A stretch of DNA of 64,000 nt from Alternaria dauci (taxonomy: Eukaryota > Ascomycota > Dothideomycetes > Pleosporales > Pleosporaceae): NCBI RefSeq assembly GCF_042100115.1, contig NC_091272.1:868001-932000 (forward strand). Reading direction: 5' to 3'. Below the pieces are notes generated by a model. It searched no databases and was not told the DNA's origin. It saw nothing but the letters and a program-made list of their open reading frames with translations. How positions within the stretch are numbered: the stretch's first letter is position 1; every line of letters starts with the position of its first letter. Made by a program: the position numbers and the translations under genes. Below, in pieces: positions 11,615 through 23,019 of this stretch.

Positions 11615-12538
11615 TGTTGTTTGAATGTGAGCTCAGCTAGCTGAATGGATGAACCTCTAGTAGAATAGGACAAAGAAGACACGACAAGAACGGGCGACAA
11701 AGTCAAGAACGTGAAAGATAAGCTTCGACACAAATCCAACAGCGTCCCACTCAGCCTACTATATACCTGCAACGAAGCCCTGCCTGCCCACGATATTGGG
11801 ACCGGTGCACAAAACGACGATCAGGGTCCCACCAAGAATGCCATCATAACCGGCCATGCGATTGAGCAGCACGCGTAAGGGTAACCTAACGTGCCTGCTA
11901 CTCGTTTCTAAAACACGTTCAGCCACCCAATTGCGCGCCCGGCCCTGCCGATCGCCCATGTAACCCCTGCATACAGGTCGATGATCAGGTATCGAGAGTC
12001 GGATGAACAGGACTAAGGATATCGTGAAACCGAGAATACAAGGCTCTACAATCTGGCGGTCGGTTAGGTTGTACGAGGGATAGTTATTCGAGCCACGATC
12101 CCTTCGAGTATGAGCAAACAATACGGTTTCTTCATGCTGGGACAAGGCACGTTGTCTGGGTCTGGAGTGGATGGCGGGTGGCTGAAAGTCAATTGTGGGG
12201 ATCTCCACTGCGTCATCGCAGAGTGCCGTACTTGGCCTAGTTTTACCGTGGGTCCACTTCAGTTATGGTGAAGCTTTGAGGCTTAACTACGGTGATTATA
12301 TGCGCTTGTGTTGATAGGTACTGCATGGGTAGTCGGCAGGTGAGGGACACAGAATTTACGTATTGTGTTTGATTTGTTACTACCGATAATCATACAGAGT
12401 GCTCGACTCAAAGCTGGGTATGCCGAGCGCCCACCAACGCCGTAATAAATGCCTGTTTGAATGAATCGTGACTTGTGTCTCCCACTGATGCACACTGCTA
12501 TAGCGTCCTTCTGCATGCCTTGTCCATCCTCACCCTAT
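11615..12538. other. Intergenic, no firm gene
   Basis: This stretch lies between the secreted-protein gene start and the UBC6 stop. One 149-codon minus frame (11759-12208) has a single hydrophobic stretch but no other gene-like property, so I leave it out as a gene. Confidence 0.45.
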
Positions 12539-13375
12539 CTAAGCAGCAGTCGCGATTGCGCCATCGCCCAACACCCTCGCGACCAGAATATAGAGCATGA
12601 CAGCTCCGAGAACGACCCGCCACTTGTTGCGGCTCAGCCATCCTTGTTGTGCGTCCCGTGCTATTTGCGCGGCATCCTGGACGACCGTCGCGCTTGTTCC
12701 GGGGCGTCGTCGCAGTCCAGAGACGTCTGGCGAGCAGGCAGGCTGCTGCAAGGGGGTGGTGGACGTAGGTCGTGGCAGACCGGTGAGGGGATCGATGCGG
12801 TTCTCCTTCATCCACCTAAGGTTCTCCTCGTCGACATCGGGCCACTCATGCCTGAACTTTGCGCCGCCATCTCCAGCACGGATGTTGCCGCTCTGGCGCC
12901 CACCGGCGTTGTCCGAGCCAGTAGCTTTGCTGCCACCGCCTGTGCTGTTCCACCACCGTGTGCGCTGGGCGAAGAGTTTCCGCTCAGCCTCTGATGCACG
13001 GACGCTGCCAGTTGTGATCTCGTCGCTGGTCATGAAACTCAGCAGGCCGGTCAGAATAGTGCTAACCTCCCATGCGGGGTTGAAGCTCTTGGGATGGAAG
13101 TCGGATATGCTCAGACACAGCCGGCTGCTGGGCTGGAAGCGGCCGGACGGAGTGTGCATGCGGATGGCGGGCGGGGCAAAAGGGTAGTCGGGCGGGAAGT
13201 TGAGGGTGCCCCAGTACTGGCCGCCGTGGTAGGGCGTGTCTGGCGGGCCGGTGATGATGTAGTGCCATTCGAGGATGTTCCTGTCCGACGGGTGTGCAGT
13301 AATGTACGGTGGCGGCGACTTGGAGATGGAGGCGTACTCCCGTGTGAGGCGCTTGGTGGCTGCCGGTGTGGCCAT
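12539..13375 (-). CDS. UBC6: Ubiquitin-conjugating enzyme E2, Ubc6/UBE2J type
   Basis: An intronless frame of about 278 residues from the ATG at 13375. The longer open frame upstream is not conserved in character, so I use MATPAATKRL as the start. The E2 core shows HPSDRNILEWHY, the GGQYWGTLNFPPDYPFAPP fold segment and the active-site Cys at residue 87 in RLCLSISDFHP, the same number as in yeast Ubc6. A Gly/Ser-rich linker follows, then a C-terminal hydrophobic helix (VVLGAVMLYILVARVLG) that tail-anchors the enzyme in the ER membrane. Ubc6 serves ER-associated protein degradation with Doa10-type ligases. It is head to head with SAM50, with about 370 bases between the start codons. Confidence 0.95.
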   Translation of the reverse strand: MATPAATKRLTREYASISKSPPPYITAHPSDRNILEWHYIITGPPDTPYHGGQYWGTLNFPPDYPFAPPAIRMHTPSGRFQPSSRLCLSISDFHPKSFNPAWEVSTILTGLLSFMTSDEITTGSVRASEAERKLFAQRTRWWNSTGGGSKATGSDNAGGRQSGNIRAGDGGAKFRHEWPDVDEENLRWMKENRIDPLTGLPRPTSTTPLQQPACSPDVSGLRRRPGTSATVVQDAAQIARDAQQGWLSRNKWRVVLGAVMLYILVARVLGDGAIATAA

Positions 13376-13742
13376 GATGTGTGGTTGTGTGGGGGTGAAG
13401 AAGAGGTGGTGGTAGTAGACGTGTTCTTGGGCGGAGAAGGGCTGACGTCGACTATCAGATGCGCTGTGAGTTGGCGGCCAGGTAGGAGCGCAGGGAGCGT
13501 CGAGGGGAAATGTGCAGATTGAGGGGTAGATAAGACAGATACACAACGCAAGAAAACGACGGTGAAGGCAGGCGCAATAGGTGAAATAGGATTTGGGTGA
13601 AAGGGAGTCTGTGTTGCTGCACCCCGATCGGAACAACAGTTGGAGAGCAGCGCAGCGCACGTGCACCCGCCGCCCGCGACGATTCAGACTTCAAGGTTTC
13701 CGAGCGACGCCAAGCATCACGCACGAAGACACCAACAGCCCA
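13376..13742. promoter_or_regulatory. Shared upstream region of UBC6 and SAM50
   Basis: About 367 bases separate the two divergent start codons, so both promoters must overlap here or lie inside the opposite 5' leader. No firm TATA box was identified. Confidence 0.55.
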
Positions 13743-15433
13743 ATGGCGTCGCCGCATGAAGACGATGTAAGCACTTTGGTTGAGTCCTGCTGGGGATGCA
13801 TCGCTAATTGGCCCACAAAGGTCTTCGAAAGGCTCAAGAACAAGACGGACCTGAACGAGCAGAAGCGTCAACAGGATGAGCTCAATGCGCGGCTGTACGC
13901 ACAGCAGCAGAGGTCGCACGAGAGGCTCGGAGAGCTGGTATGCATCCCGCAAGTCCAATTGGGGCTCCTGCTAAGCCTGTGCTAGATTGAAGACAACTCT
14001 TCCCTGCCCGTGACGATATCGTCAGTCCGCATCCTCCACGCCAACCGCACGCGAAGAAGCTTTCTCGAGCGAGTAGTCAACCCTCTGTTGAGCGCAAACC
14101 GGGAAGAGCCGTATACGCTTGAAGATGCGATAAAAGAGGTTGGGGAAGCTACCGAGAAGCTCAACCGTTTTGGTACGTCGTCATGCGACTGAGGGGTTCC
14201 CTCGCATTCGTCTAACAAGGACCAGGCATCTTCAAATCGCCAATATCCGTCTACCTCGACCGCCCCAACCAGACCATCGCCTCTTCTTCCCCTACCGATG
14301 TCGACGTCTACATCTCGGCAGCCGAGCGCGGCAGCTACACCATCAAGACTGGAACCGAAGCTGGAGCCTCCGAAGCCGATGCCTACGTCCACGCCGAACT
14401 TCGCAATCTGTTTGGTGGAGCAGAGACGCTCAACGCACACGGCTCACTCGGTACACGCACACGATCAGCCTACTCGCTAGCCTTTGACAGTCCCATCCTC
14501 AGCAACCCCAATCTCAAGTTCCAGGTCAACGGCTTCGCGAGTTCAACGCTAAAGAGCTGGGCAAGCCACGAGGAAGTTCTCCAGGGCGGCAACTCCAAGC
14601 TGCTGTGGAGAATGAAGAATGGCGCCACACACGAGTTTGGCTATTCGGGCATCCGACGACAGGTGACCAGTCTGGCCGAGAACGCATCACCCTCTATCCG
14701 CGCAGACTCTGGCGAGACTTTCAAGTCCAGTATCTCGCATACCTGGGTCAACGACAAGCGCGACTACCCTCTTCTCCCCAACAGCGGCTACTTTATGAAG
14801 ACCGTATCAGAACTCGCAGGTTGGGGCCCACTGAAAGGCGACACTGCATACTGGAAATCAGAGGCAGAGTCGCAAGTTGCCCTTCCCTTTGGCGACACAG
14901 GCATCACGCTTACCGCTGGTCTGCGAGGTGGTCTTCTGTACCCCATGACGCTGGGCGGGGGAAGTCAACCCCAGGCTTCGCGCATCAACGACCGCTTCCA
15001 GCTCGGCGGCCCCAACAACGTCCGCGGTTTCCGCATCGCTGGCCTTGGCCCTCGTGATGGTGCCGATGCGCTAGGTGGTGACATCTACGCCGCTGGTGGC
15101 GCGTCGCTCCTCCTCCCCATCCCACGCGTCGGCAAGGAGACCCCTCTCCGTCTCCAAGCCTTCATCAACGGTGGCCGTCTCCTTGCTCTCAGGAACCCAA
15201 ACTCCAAGAAGGAGGACGGATCGTTCGGCAGCTCAAGCGACGTAACAGGCGCCATCCAAAAATCCTTCTCCAGTCTCACCTCGGAACTTCCCAGCTGTGC
15301 AGCCGGTCTGGGACTCGTCTACGCACACCCCGTTGCGAGGTTCGAAATCAACTTTTCTCTCCCCCTCGTCATGAGGGCCAAGGAGGAAGGTAGGAAAGGA
15401 TTGAGCTTCGGTGTTGGTATCGAGTTCTTGTAA
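13743..15433 (+). CDS. SAM50: Mitochondrial outer membrane beta-barrel assembly protein Sam50
   Basis: Three exons (13743..13937, 13986..14172, 14226..15433) join in phase to about 529 residues. The family is Omp85/Sam50 (bacterial surface antigen domain). An N-terminal helical, Gln-rich leader is followed by a POTRA-like segment (ISSVRILHANRTRRSFLERVV, about residues 72-130) and then a long beta-barrel region of alternating residues. The conserved Omp85 loop motif is seen as GGPNNVRGFRIAGLGPRDG. The protein ends in GVGIEFL, with an aromatic near the terminus as expected for the last barrel strand. It inserts beta-barrel proteins such as Tom40 and porin into the mitochondrial outer membrane. 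Introns are 48 and 53 bp with GTATGC and GTACGT donors. Confidence 0.93.
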
Positions 15434-15542
15434 TCGCCAGAGCTACGTGTGTAAATGTGTATTTGTAGGCCCTATAGACTTCTTCTCGAGCAAGCAGATG
15501 CACTTTGTTTCCATTCGTAATCACACATCTGACAGCTACCTT

Positions 15543-17076
15543 TTAACTTCCAACCAATTGTGGCCCCTCGAATACCTTGTCCGGATCATAAACCCCCTTG
15601 ATCCTGGCCAGTCTTGCATAATGCTCTCCCCAATACCGTGAATGCGCCTCGGTTTTTGAAAGATTTGTGTCAGCGTAGTTGATATACATGCCAAATTCTT
15701 CCCCTCCACTAGCCTCCTCGATCGCCTCAACCCAGCCATTCAAGAAGCCCATCATCTCTGGCTCAAACGTCGCGCTGTCCGGGAAAATGCGATCGTTGAA
15801 CTGCATCTTGAACACGGCTTTGCGATGCGAGTACGATGTTGAATCAGCTGGTACAGAGGTAATAGCTGACCCTTCTCCACCGTGCATGTCGATAAGCAAG
15901 TACCAGGAGCGACCACGAATGGAACGCGCAGTCGTGAAGTAGTAGTCTGCCAGCGCTGTCATGGCAGCGGGTGATAGGTACTCTGGCATGAGTGACTTGG
16001 CGTAAAAGTTCTCGTGGTAATCGTAGATTTCTGGTTGGGCCAGTGGGCCGTTGGAGAAGGATGTTAGTGTGTTGATCCATCCTTTTGCGGATACTGTGCC
16101 TGCGCCACGGCCGGAAAGCGGGATGTTGAGTCTGGTGAGCAGTGGGTTCATGATGGTGTCGAAGGATGTGCGGTTTCCGTAGTATACACCGGTCAACTGG
16201 TTGGGGAGAAACATGCGCATGTTGAGCTCGGGGGGTTGGTCGTGCATGGTGAAGTTTTGGAGGACGGTGAGAATCTCGGCGAGTTGGGAGGTGTTACTTG
16301 GGGAGAGGTTGTAGGAGAAGACGAGATTGCTCTCTGGAGCGTTGAAAGTCTTGAATTTGAAATCAGTGACGATGCCAAAGGCCGCGCCGGCGCCTCGGAG
16401 GGCCCAGAAGAGGTCGGGATTGGACGATGGCGAGGCGGTTACTACACTGCTGTTCGAGAGGACAACAGTTGCTGAGATGAGTTGATCGAGGGTTAAGCCG
16501 TGCAGCCGCGATGACAGACCGTAGCCACCGTGGAGAGTTAGACCTCCTAATCCGACGCTAGAAATTGTCAGTTGACAACACTCTCGTCACAAGGAGTATG
16601 AGGGCCTACCCGGGACAGGTTCCATGACTGATGGCTTGCTTGCCTTGATCGTACAATGAGAGAGCAATGTTTCCTAGCCTACCCCCAGCTCCTACAACAG
16701 CTGTATGTGCTTCTTGATCAACCGTTATGCTATTAAAGCGTCGCATATCGACTATCAAATGGCCATCTTCTCCTCCAAGACCATGTGCTCCGTAGCTGTG
16801 GCCCCCACCCTTCGCAGTGACTTTGACACTGCTCGCGACGCCGCAAGATACGGCATCTTGAATATGCTTGACGGTTTGCGGTACAACATAGGAGGCCGGT
16901 ACGAACGGTAAACGAAGGTTGAATGGCTTCACGGCTTGAGTGTAGTTCTTGGTGCCTGCGGCATATACAGGAACCTGTCGAAACTCAAGACATTCGCTCA
17001 ATGTCGTATTTGCGGCAGTAGCACAGAGGAGGAGTGTAGCGATCGCAAAGAGCCATGTGTAATGGCGTGTCATCAT
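15543..17076 (-). CDS. Secreted FAD-linked carbohydrate oxidase (AA7, glucooligosaccharide-oxidase-like)
   Basis: Two exons, 17076..16610 and 16557..15543, give about 493 residues; the junction keeps phase (GG plus C) inside the FAD motif. Residues 1-21 form a signal peptide. The FAD-binding PCMH domain has both covalent anchor sites of the bicovalent flavoenzymes: His in GGGHSYGAHGLGG and Cys in HGTCPGVGLGGLTLHGGYG. The core DLFWALRGAGAAFGIVTDFKF and the C-terminal berberine-bridge-like YWGEHYARLARIKGVYDPDKVF complete the family pattern. Resemblance to fungal glucooligosaccharide oxidase is strong, including the bicovalent FAD. Such enzymes oxidise the C1 hydroxyl of oligosaccharides to lactones and release peroxide, outside the cell. 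The exact sugar is unknown. It is head to head with a secreted lactonase-fold gene. Confidence 0.92.
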
Positions 17077-17995
17077 CTTGGAAATAGAAAGATGGCTTGG
17101 CTGCCTAGGACAAATTCATCCGCCAACATGCTCGCGCTACTTAAGCATTGCTTGAATCCTAGAGGTGGATTCTTGTAATGATGAGAGAGCATATTGACCC
17201 AATACACTACGGCTGAAGAGAAGAAAAAAACATGGGACCAGGAGACGTCACTGCGATGAAAGGACTGCTATCTAGCGAGAACCATGCACTTCTGTTGGAC
17301 CTTTCGTTGGAATCGTGGAGATGCCGCGTAACAATCGATGCTTTTGATAACAGACCTTGCCTGTATCGCAATAAGGACTTTAAGCTACGGCAAATGTGAA
17401 AAATTGTAGCTTCAGTTTATTTCGCTCTTGGCAAGCATTGGTCGCAGAAAGATTAAGAGACGCCTCCTCGTTTACATTCAAGCACATGTTCTGCTGAAAC
17501 GGAGCCGCGATCATGTGCCGGCGCATGTCAGCGGCGTGGCAGTCGTATTCCCGGTATATGGCAGGCCAAGAGATCTCAAGATATGTGCGTGCGAGATGAA
17601 AGATCGAAATGCAAGGCTTCTGTAATTTCTCCATGTTGATCAAGCTGGGTTCGGCAACTGGGTGAAACGTCGTACCCCTGCTCGAAACATGGCTTCATAT
17701 TGCGATATATTGTCCGATGTGTGCCCTTTAGCCGGCTTGGAAGAGCATACACACCGAGGCTGAAATGCCACCCTGCGCTTTCAGCGAAATGCATGATGAG
17801 GACGGTTGTTTAGTCCAAGAGGGTATAGTCAGGTGTTTCATCGTGGTAGCCTCCGAACGTAGATCGCGTGCGCGTGACAATATGGCGAGATAGCGGAACT
17901 GTCGAAGAACACAAGACGGACATAAGAAACGATGCTTCGTCCTTGTATTCGAGGCGTGCCAACAGAACAGTCCTGAATCGTCATTCAGATTCGCC
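17077..17995. promoter_or_regulatory. Divergent intergenic region, oxidase and lactonase
   Basis: About 920 bases separate the divergent start codons of the two secreted enzymes. No intervening gene is supported; the small frames here are chance. It would hold both promoters and any shared control sites. Confidence 0.5.
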
Positions 17996-19223
17996 ATGCT
18001 TACTTCGCATTCTCTCCTTCTACCGCTATTTGGCAGTTTCGCAAATGCGGCGAACCTGTGGGCGGCACACTACTCGGGCACGATCAACTACCTATTGTTC
18101 GACAACAATGCGTTGACTCTGAGCAAATCTAGTCCCACAGGCAACAAACTGCCTAGTTGGATCACATACGACAGTGCCGGGAAAGCGCTGTACATCCCGG
18201 ACGAGGTCTTCTACGGGGCGACTGGAGGAAATTTGGTCTCCTTTGCCGTTGGTAACAATGGTAGCGTAACCGCAGGAGGGAAGGGATCTACACCCCTTGG
18301 TGTTGTTGCGACAGCGCTTTATGGTGGTGCAGACGGTAAGAGCTTCATTGCAAACGCTCACTAGTAAGTCAGCATTTTTCAGTAGACACCATCGGTCCTG
18401 ACTGATTGATAGCCAATCCTCGCAATTGACAACCTTTCAACTACCGTTGGTCGGCGGACAACCACTTCAAACAATCAAGTACACCGGTAAAAGCGTGAAC
18501 CCTTACCGACAAGAAGCTCCACACCCGCATCATGCTTTTGTGGATCCGTCCGGCGACTTCTTGATTGTGCCTGATCTTGGAACCGACCAAATTCGGATTC
18601 ACAGGATCGATCAGACAACTGGAAAACTTACAGAGTGTGCTTCTGCGAAGCCGCCCCCAGGTACTGGACCAAGACACGGTGCCTTTTGGACACCACCAGG
18701 AGCTTTTTCGCGTGTTCGTCGAGCAGCAGAAGGCACCACTCTCTTTGTGGCCAATGAGCTTTCCAACAGCGTGTCGGCATGGGCAGTGTCCTATTCCTCA
18801 TCAGGGGATTGCATGTCTCTGACTCTGAAGCAAACCTTGACGCCGTACCAAGGCAACACCACTGCGCCTGCCGGAACAAAGGTCGGTGAGATCAAAGTCA
18901 AGGGCGACTTCGTCTACATCACGAACCGGAACGACAAAAAGTTTAAGCCCAACGACTCACTTACTCAATACACCGTCTCCTCCAACGGATCCCTCACATG
19001 GACGGCCAACACTTCATCCTATGGCACGTACCCGCGTACTTTCGACATCAACAAGGATGGTGACTTTGTTGCTATTGGCGATCAGACGACTTCGAATGTA
19101 GCCATTGTTCCAAGAGACCCAAAGACCGGTAGACTGGGAGAGCGCGTTGCGGATCTCAGGATCGGGGCTGTTGGCACACCTGAGAACGAGGACGGTCTTA
19201 GCGCGGTTGTTTGGGCCGAATAA
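17996..19223 (+). CDS. Secreted lactonase-fold protein (7-bladed beta-propeller, 6-PGL/muconate cyclase type)
   Basis: Two exons, 17996..18363 and 18413..19223, join in phase (TA plus C) to about 392 residues. The intron is 49 bp with donor GTAAGT and acceptor GATAG. A signal peptide of about 18 residues (MLTSHSLLLPLFGSFANA) leads into repeated WITYDSAGKALYI, FVDPSGDFLIVPD and TFDINKDGDFVAIGD blade strands. The PHHAFVDPSGDF segment and GPRHGAFW are typical of the lactonase Pfam family, which covers 6-phosphogluconolactonase YbhE and carboxy-muconate cyclase relatives. Being secreted, it is unlikely to act on phosphosugars; an extracellular sugar lactone is a reasonable guess given its divergent AA7 oxidase neighbour. 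That link is inference. Confidence 0.88.
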
Positions 19224-19751
19224 GCGTCGGTTGTCGGTATTTCATTGTGTATATATATAAACTTATAGGGTGGAGATAAACTGGCATATGCGCTCCCAAT
19301 GCTATCGTGTTTGGGAAGGATGTATTTTGAAGCCGAATTGTGACGAGCGTTTCCTGATGGAGCGCATGTGACGTGTGCGAAGCGCCAAGACGCTAAACGG
19401 CGCCTCTTATTACGCGCGTCAAGACTCCGCAAGATCATCTATCTGCTGACTACCACTTGTCTACTGGCTCTATCACCGAAATAGTCCAGACCCCTTTATC
19501 AAATTGGCAGTACCATCCTGTACATACCTGCATTTTGAGTTCCGACTCAAGTTTACATCATTCACCACAAAGCCCTCACCCGAAGTGCAGCTTGCGCGTT
19601 GATGGCAAAGAAGCTCCTGAGAGTTCACGTACTGACGTGCTATAGAAAGCATTTTTTCGGCATCATGTGCGTTATAGCAAGCGGAGAGATTTTAGTTTAC
19701 TTAATTACATGTAGTTCCCATGGGAGGGCTTTGAAAATCAACCCGAGAGCA
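19224..19751. other. Intergenic, no gene seen
   Basis: It holds the lactonase 3' end, with an AT-rich tract near 19249-19266 that may act in 3' processing, and the upstream region of the next gene. The next frame is open upstream to 19599, but that extension does not look conserved. Confidence 0.5.
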
Positions 19752-20384
19752 ATGAGTGAAGTTTCCCCCAAGCAATTTGTTGACAGTGTCGCCGCGCTTC
19801 CTTCGACCGCCCCGCGCAATCATGCTCACATCGTTGATCTGAACATCAAGAATGTCCGCAAGGATATCATGATCCAAGACGCCATTGTCACAATCCTTCA
19901 TAAAACTTCTGCTTTGGCCATGGACATGTTCCTTGCTGCTACAAATATGTTTCACATGGCGTATATCCCCAGGAGCAATAACTCTGATGACTCTCTTGTC
20001 ATCATGAGAAGAGGCAATGAAGTCTTAGTAGGCCAAGCTCAATGGGAGGTGTAAAGAAAGGTGCTACTAACGTAAAGCACGCAGGTCGGACAGTATACAA
20101 GACTTCAGTTCCCAGTGGTACTTCAATTTGACAATCTCATTCGCTTCTCTATCGACGTAGACGGCGCCTGGAGCATCACAGATGCCACATACCGAGACTA
20201 CATACTTCCGAGCTGGGAAGACGTTTGGGCAGGAAGAACCGTTGACTTTGGGTTTAGTGATAACAACTTTAAGACCGACGACTCTGCAACGAAGGAGATC
20301 TTAGCTAGGCAGACTGCTGACTACATCTTATCGCGTAAGTTCCGGACCGATAAAACATTCATCTGGACAAGCTCAAGAGACTAG
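19752..20384 (+). CDS. Uncharacterised small protein
   Basis: Two exons, 19752..20048 and 20085..20384, give about 198 residues. The 36-bp intron is very short but has a perfect TACTAAC branch sequence and acceptor CGCAG, and phase is kept (GAG then GTC) with donor GTGTAA. The protein starts MSEVSPKQFVDSVAAL. A mixed alpha-beta pattern with FDNLIRFSIDVDGAWSITDATYRDY recalls small NTF2/SnoaL-like folds, but I cannot support an assignment. No signal peptide or membrane segment is seen. An in-frame ATG upstream (19599) exists, but its leader is hydrophobic and odd, so I prefer 19752. Its stop codon overlaps the end of the broken BTB sequence on the other strand by a few bases. Confidence 0.6.
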
Positions 20385-20825
20385 CGGCCGCCTTCGATAG
20401 TCACAGCGGGAGTACGAGAAGTTTCGGAAGATATACGTAGAGTGGAGGTGTAAAGCCAGTCTAGGTAAATCTGAGCTGCCTCAGGATCCAGGTCAGACTT
20501 CATGTCTAGATGACTGAGCCACAGATCGTTCTTCCACCTTGCCTGACACATCGGACACGTCGGTGCGGACTTTTTATTAAGGCCAGTGGCGGACCAGCGT
20601 AAGGGTGTCGGCGCAGACACAACACTCGTCGCTGCTGGCGATAGGCTTCTGGTATTTCTGGAAACGGTCTTTAAAGAATCGAGAGGTTCTGCATATGAGA
20701 TCTGGAAAGTACATACAGTGTTAGTATGCAAATGACTTCGGATACATTCCACTCCGCGGCTCCCAAGACTCGTCTTCTTCCCAGACAATTCCGACTCTAT
20801 ATCCTGTGGATTGTCGAGGAAACAT
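20381..20825 (-). pseudogene. Broken BTB/POZ gene with interrupted Cys pairs
   Basis: Conserved pieces lie on the minus strand in different frames. One frame reads RFFKDRFQKYQKPIAS and then a CCVC pair (20624-20613), and soon meets two stops. The next frame reads CPMCQARWKNDLW (CPMC at 20557-20546) and then DLDPEAAQIYLDWLYTSTLRI, a classical BTB segment, ending just after. A likely 3' splice site with branch ACTAAC and TTTCCAG precedes the first piece near 20703. No GT-AG intron was found that joins the two frames. The part that normally follows BTB is missing, because the neighbour gene starts at once. It looks like a truncated, frameshifted BTB copy of a subtype with cysteine pairs inside the domain. 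A real gene with an unusual intron cannot be excluded. Confidence 0.45.
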
Positions 20826-21164
20826 TTTCACGCTTGCACGCCCAAGGTTTGTAACTCAGTCGCACCAAAACAAGGCCGTGTGATTTTCGAATGTCAGGGG
20901 TTGAGAAAGTCGTGGAAAGCTTGCTGACAATGCAGTGACGTGTCGGCAAGGACTTGGTCCTCGGAAGCGCCAAAGGACGGATAAAAACGTGTACGAAACG
21001 ACCAAATGGGTATTTTACTCTTTACCTCAGCCAGTTTTCGACTTCAGGTATGGTATCTGTTCTGAGTTACGTAGCTGATCACTCTACACTTGAGCGATAT
21101 CACTGCGCGGCCAGTGCTAAACATAACGGACCGCGTCATTGCAGAGAATGCCGAGAAATATCTC

Positions 21165-22364
21165 TCATACGCCGACATACCACAACTCGACACCCATGAC
21201 CTCGAACTTTTTGCCATCGTCGCTCAACGGCTCGTTACCAAACGTGGGGCAGGTATCGGAAACGCCATTCTCGAGGTTGTCGTCTAGCCATAGACCGTAA
21301 TGACCGTCCCTGTAATGCTGTTAGTCGCGTGGAGCCTGAACCACTAGTCGCCTCTACTTACCCGCCGCCAACACTTAGATAGCTGTGCTCGCAAAAGATC
21401 ATGTAGTCGTTCACCCCACTATATGGGAATGCCTTGAATCTTATCCTTTCTGGCGTGCTCGCACCGCTCTTATTGGTTCGACCATTCTGTGGTGGCGCTA
21501 ACGAATCGCCGTTTCTCTTCGGCGAGGATATGGTCGTCATTCGCACGGCGTCTGTTGTGTCTTCGGACGGTGGGGGCGGGAGGTTCATCTGCAGGTCGGA
21601 GAAACCGTGGAGTATGTGCGCGCGCCAAAGAAAGCATTCGCCATTGCCGTAGAATGATGTGGAGGGGCGTGGTGCGTCTGAGAGATATGCGCCGAAGATC
21701 TGTCGCGATATGTGAGCACGCGTTCTGTCATTGTTCCTGTCGTTCGAGGACTTACACCTCCACCGCTATCCTTGACCACAAGCACGAAGCCACCCCTCTT
21801 CCCCCAATAGTCCTCACATTGCTTGTATAGCGTCCCCAAGCTGACGCCGTTCTGCTCCAGACTGTATGCCAGCTTCCATTCGTCTACCAGCTGCAGCCTT
21901 GGGGGTAACAGGAGCCTGATCTCCTCTGCCAGCGCCGTGCTCAGAAGCTTGCCCTTTTCTCGCATGCCACCTCCCCATCCTTTCAGGCTCAGCGGCGTCA
22001 ATGGAGGCGGTTGAAAAGGACTCGCTGTCCGATGTGGTGGCTGAAACACAGCGTTCATATCTGAGGTAGTGGAGGAGACGAGACTCGCAAGCGTGTTGGA
22101 AAGCGAGGAGGCGGTGGACTGCAACTGCGATTGCACGTTGGCTATGCTGTTGCGGTTGCTGCTGGCCCCCGATGTCGGCTGCGCGTCCGATTTGGGGCTC
22201 GTTTCCGTGTTCAGTCGTCGCAGAATGCCGGAGACTGCATAGGATACGGGATATGTGAAGTAGGAAGACGAGCGATTGGGCGTAGAGCGCTGGGGCGGCA
22301 GTGAGGTTTGGGACGACGGAGAGCCGGCGGATGGAGAAGACGGGGTTCCTGATGGGTACGACAT
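21165..22364 (-). CDS. OXR1: TLD domain protein, Oxr1 family
   Basis: Three exons (22364..21756, 21699..21362, 21309..21165) join in phase to about 363 residues. The open frame at 22373 begins with TTG, so I use the ATG at 22364. The first 100 residues are Ser/Pro-rich. The TLD domain starts near residue 125 (LTPLSLKGW) and shows LAEEIRLLLPPRLQLVDEWKLAYSLEQNGVSL, then FGAYLSDAPRPS, FYGNGECFLWR, FKAFPYSGVNDYMIFC, a GGGDGHYGLWLDD segment and the end FEVMGVELWYVGV. TLD proteins of the Oxr1 family protect against oxidative stress and bind the vacuolar ATPase, promoting its disassembly. Introns are 56 and 52 bp. The last exon explains the small plus-strand frame at 21090-21287, which is only antisense. 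Confidence 0.93.
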
Positions 22365-23019
22365 GAGCGGCAACTAATTACAATTGTAGCGATGTTCCTG
22401 AATTAATGTGGGTCGCGTGTTGGAGGTGGTGTGCTGGGCTGTCGCAAGTCACAGCAGCTGTGACGTTGCGCAAAATTAGTGGGCTGACAGCTGCTTGGAG
22501 CCTCACAACGCCGGCAGCAGGAGACATGGCTGTTACATAAGCAAGCTTGTGAATGCGACGGATGCATTTTCAGTGGCTATAATGAATAGCCGCCAATACA
22601 AGGCAGAAATGACGATGTATGCGCAGCGATTGCTTCACCCCTCTGCCTCTTCGATGAGCCCTGGCCGCTAGCAAGCTAGCGTGTCCCTAGAAAGCTTAAT
22701 CTCCGCTACCGGTAGGGCTGACCTCGCGTATCATTGTGCATTCCCCATGGTCAGCCTGCTGGGCTTTATCGAATCCGAGACATTGAATATGCATGTCTGG
22801 TGCCAACGCGGGCGTCGTTTCAACCTGTCAGTCACCATACCAGGCATCGCCTTTTACATCTCGTAGCGTGCCTCGATTTGAGCAGCTATGCATTCCTAGC
22901 TCTTCATTACTACGAATGTGTAGAGTTGCCTTTGGGTTCTCTCGAGGAGGCCTACTGTAGGTCTTCATTACTAGTCTTTGCACTTTGCCATTCTCCCATG
23001 AGTGCGACTTGTGACATGT
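22365..23019. other. Intergenic, no gene seen
   Basis: This 655-base stretch lies between the OXR1 start and the TRM10 stop, both on the minus strand. Frames are short and lack gene-like character. Confidence 0.5.

Noticed and set aside
11759..12208. 149-codon minus frame
   Set aside because: One hydrophobic stretch but no family features, no splice partner and no sign of conservation; treated as chance.
21090..21287. 65-codon plus frame
   Set aside because: It is the antisense of the last OXR1 exon.
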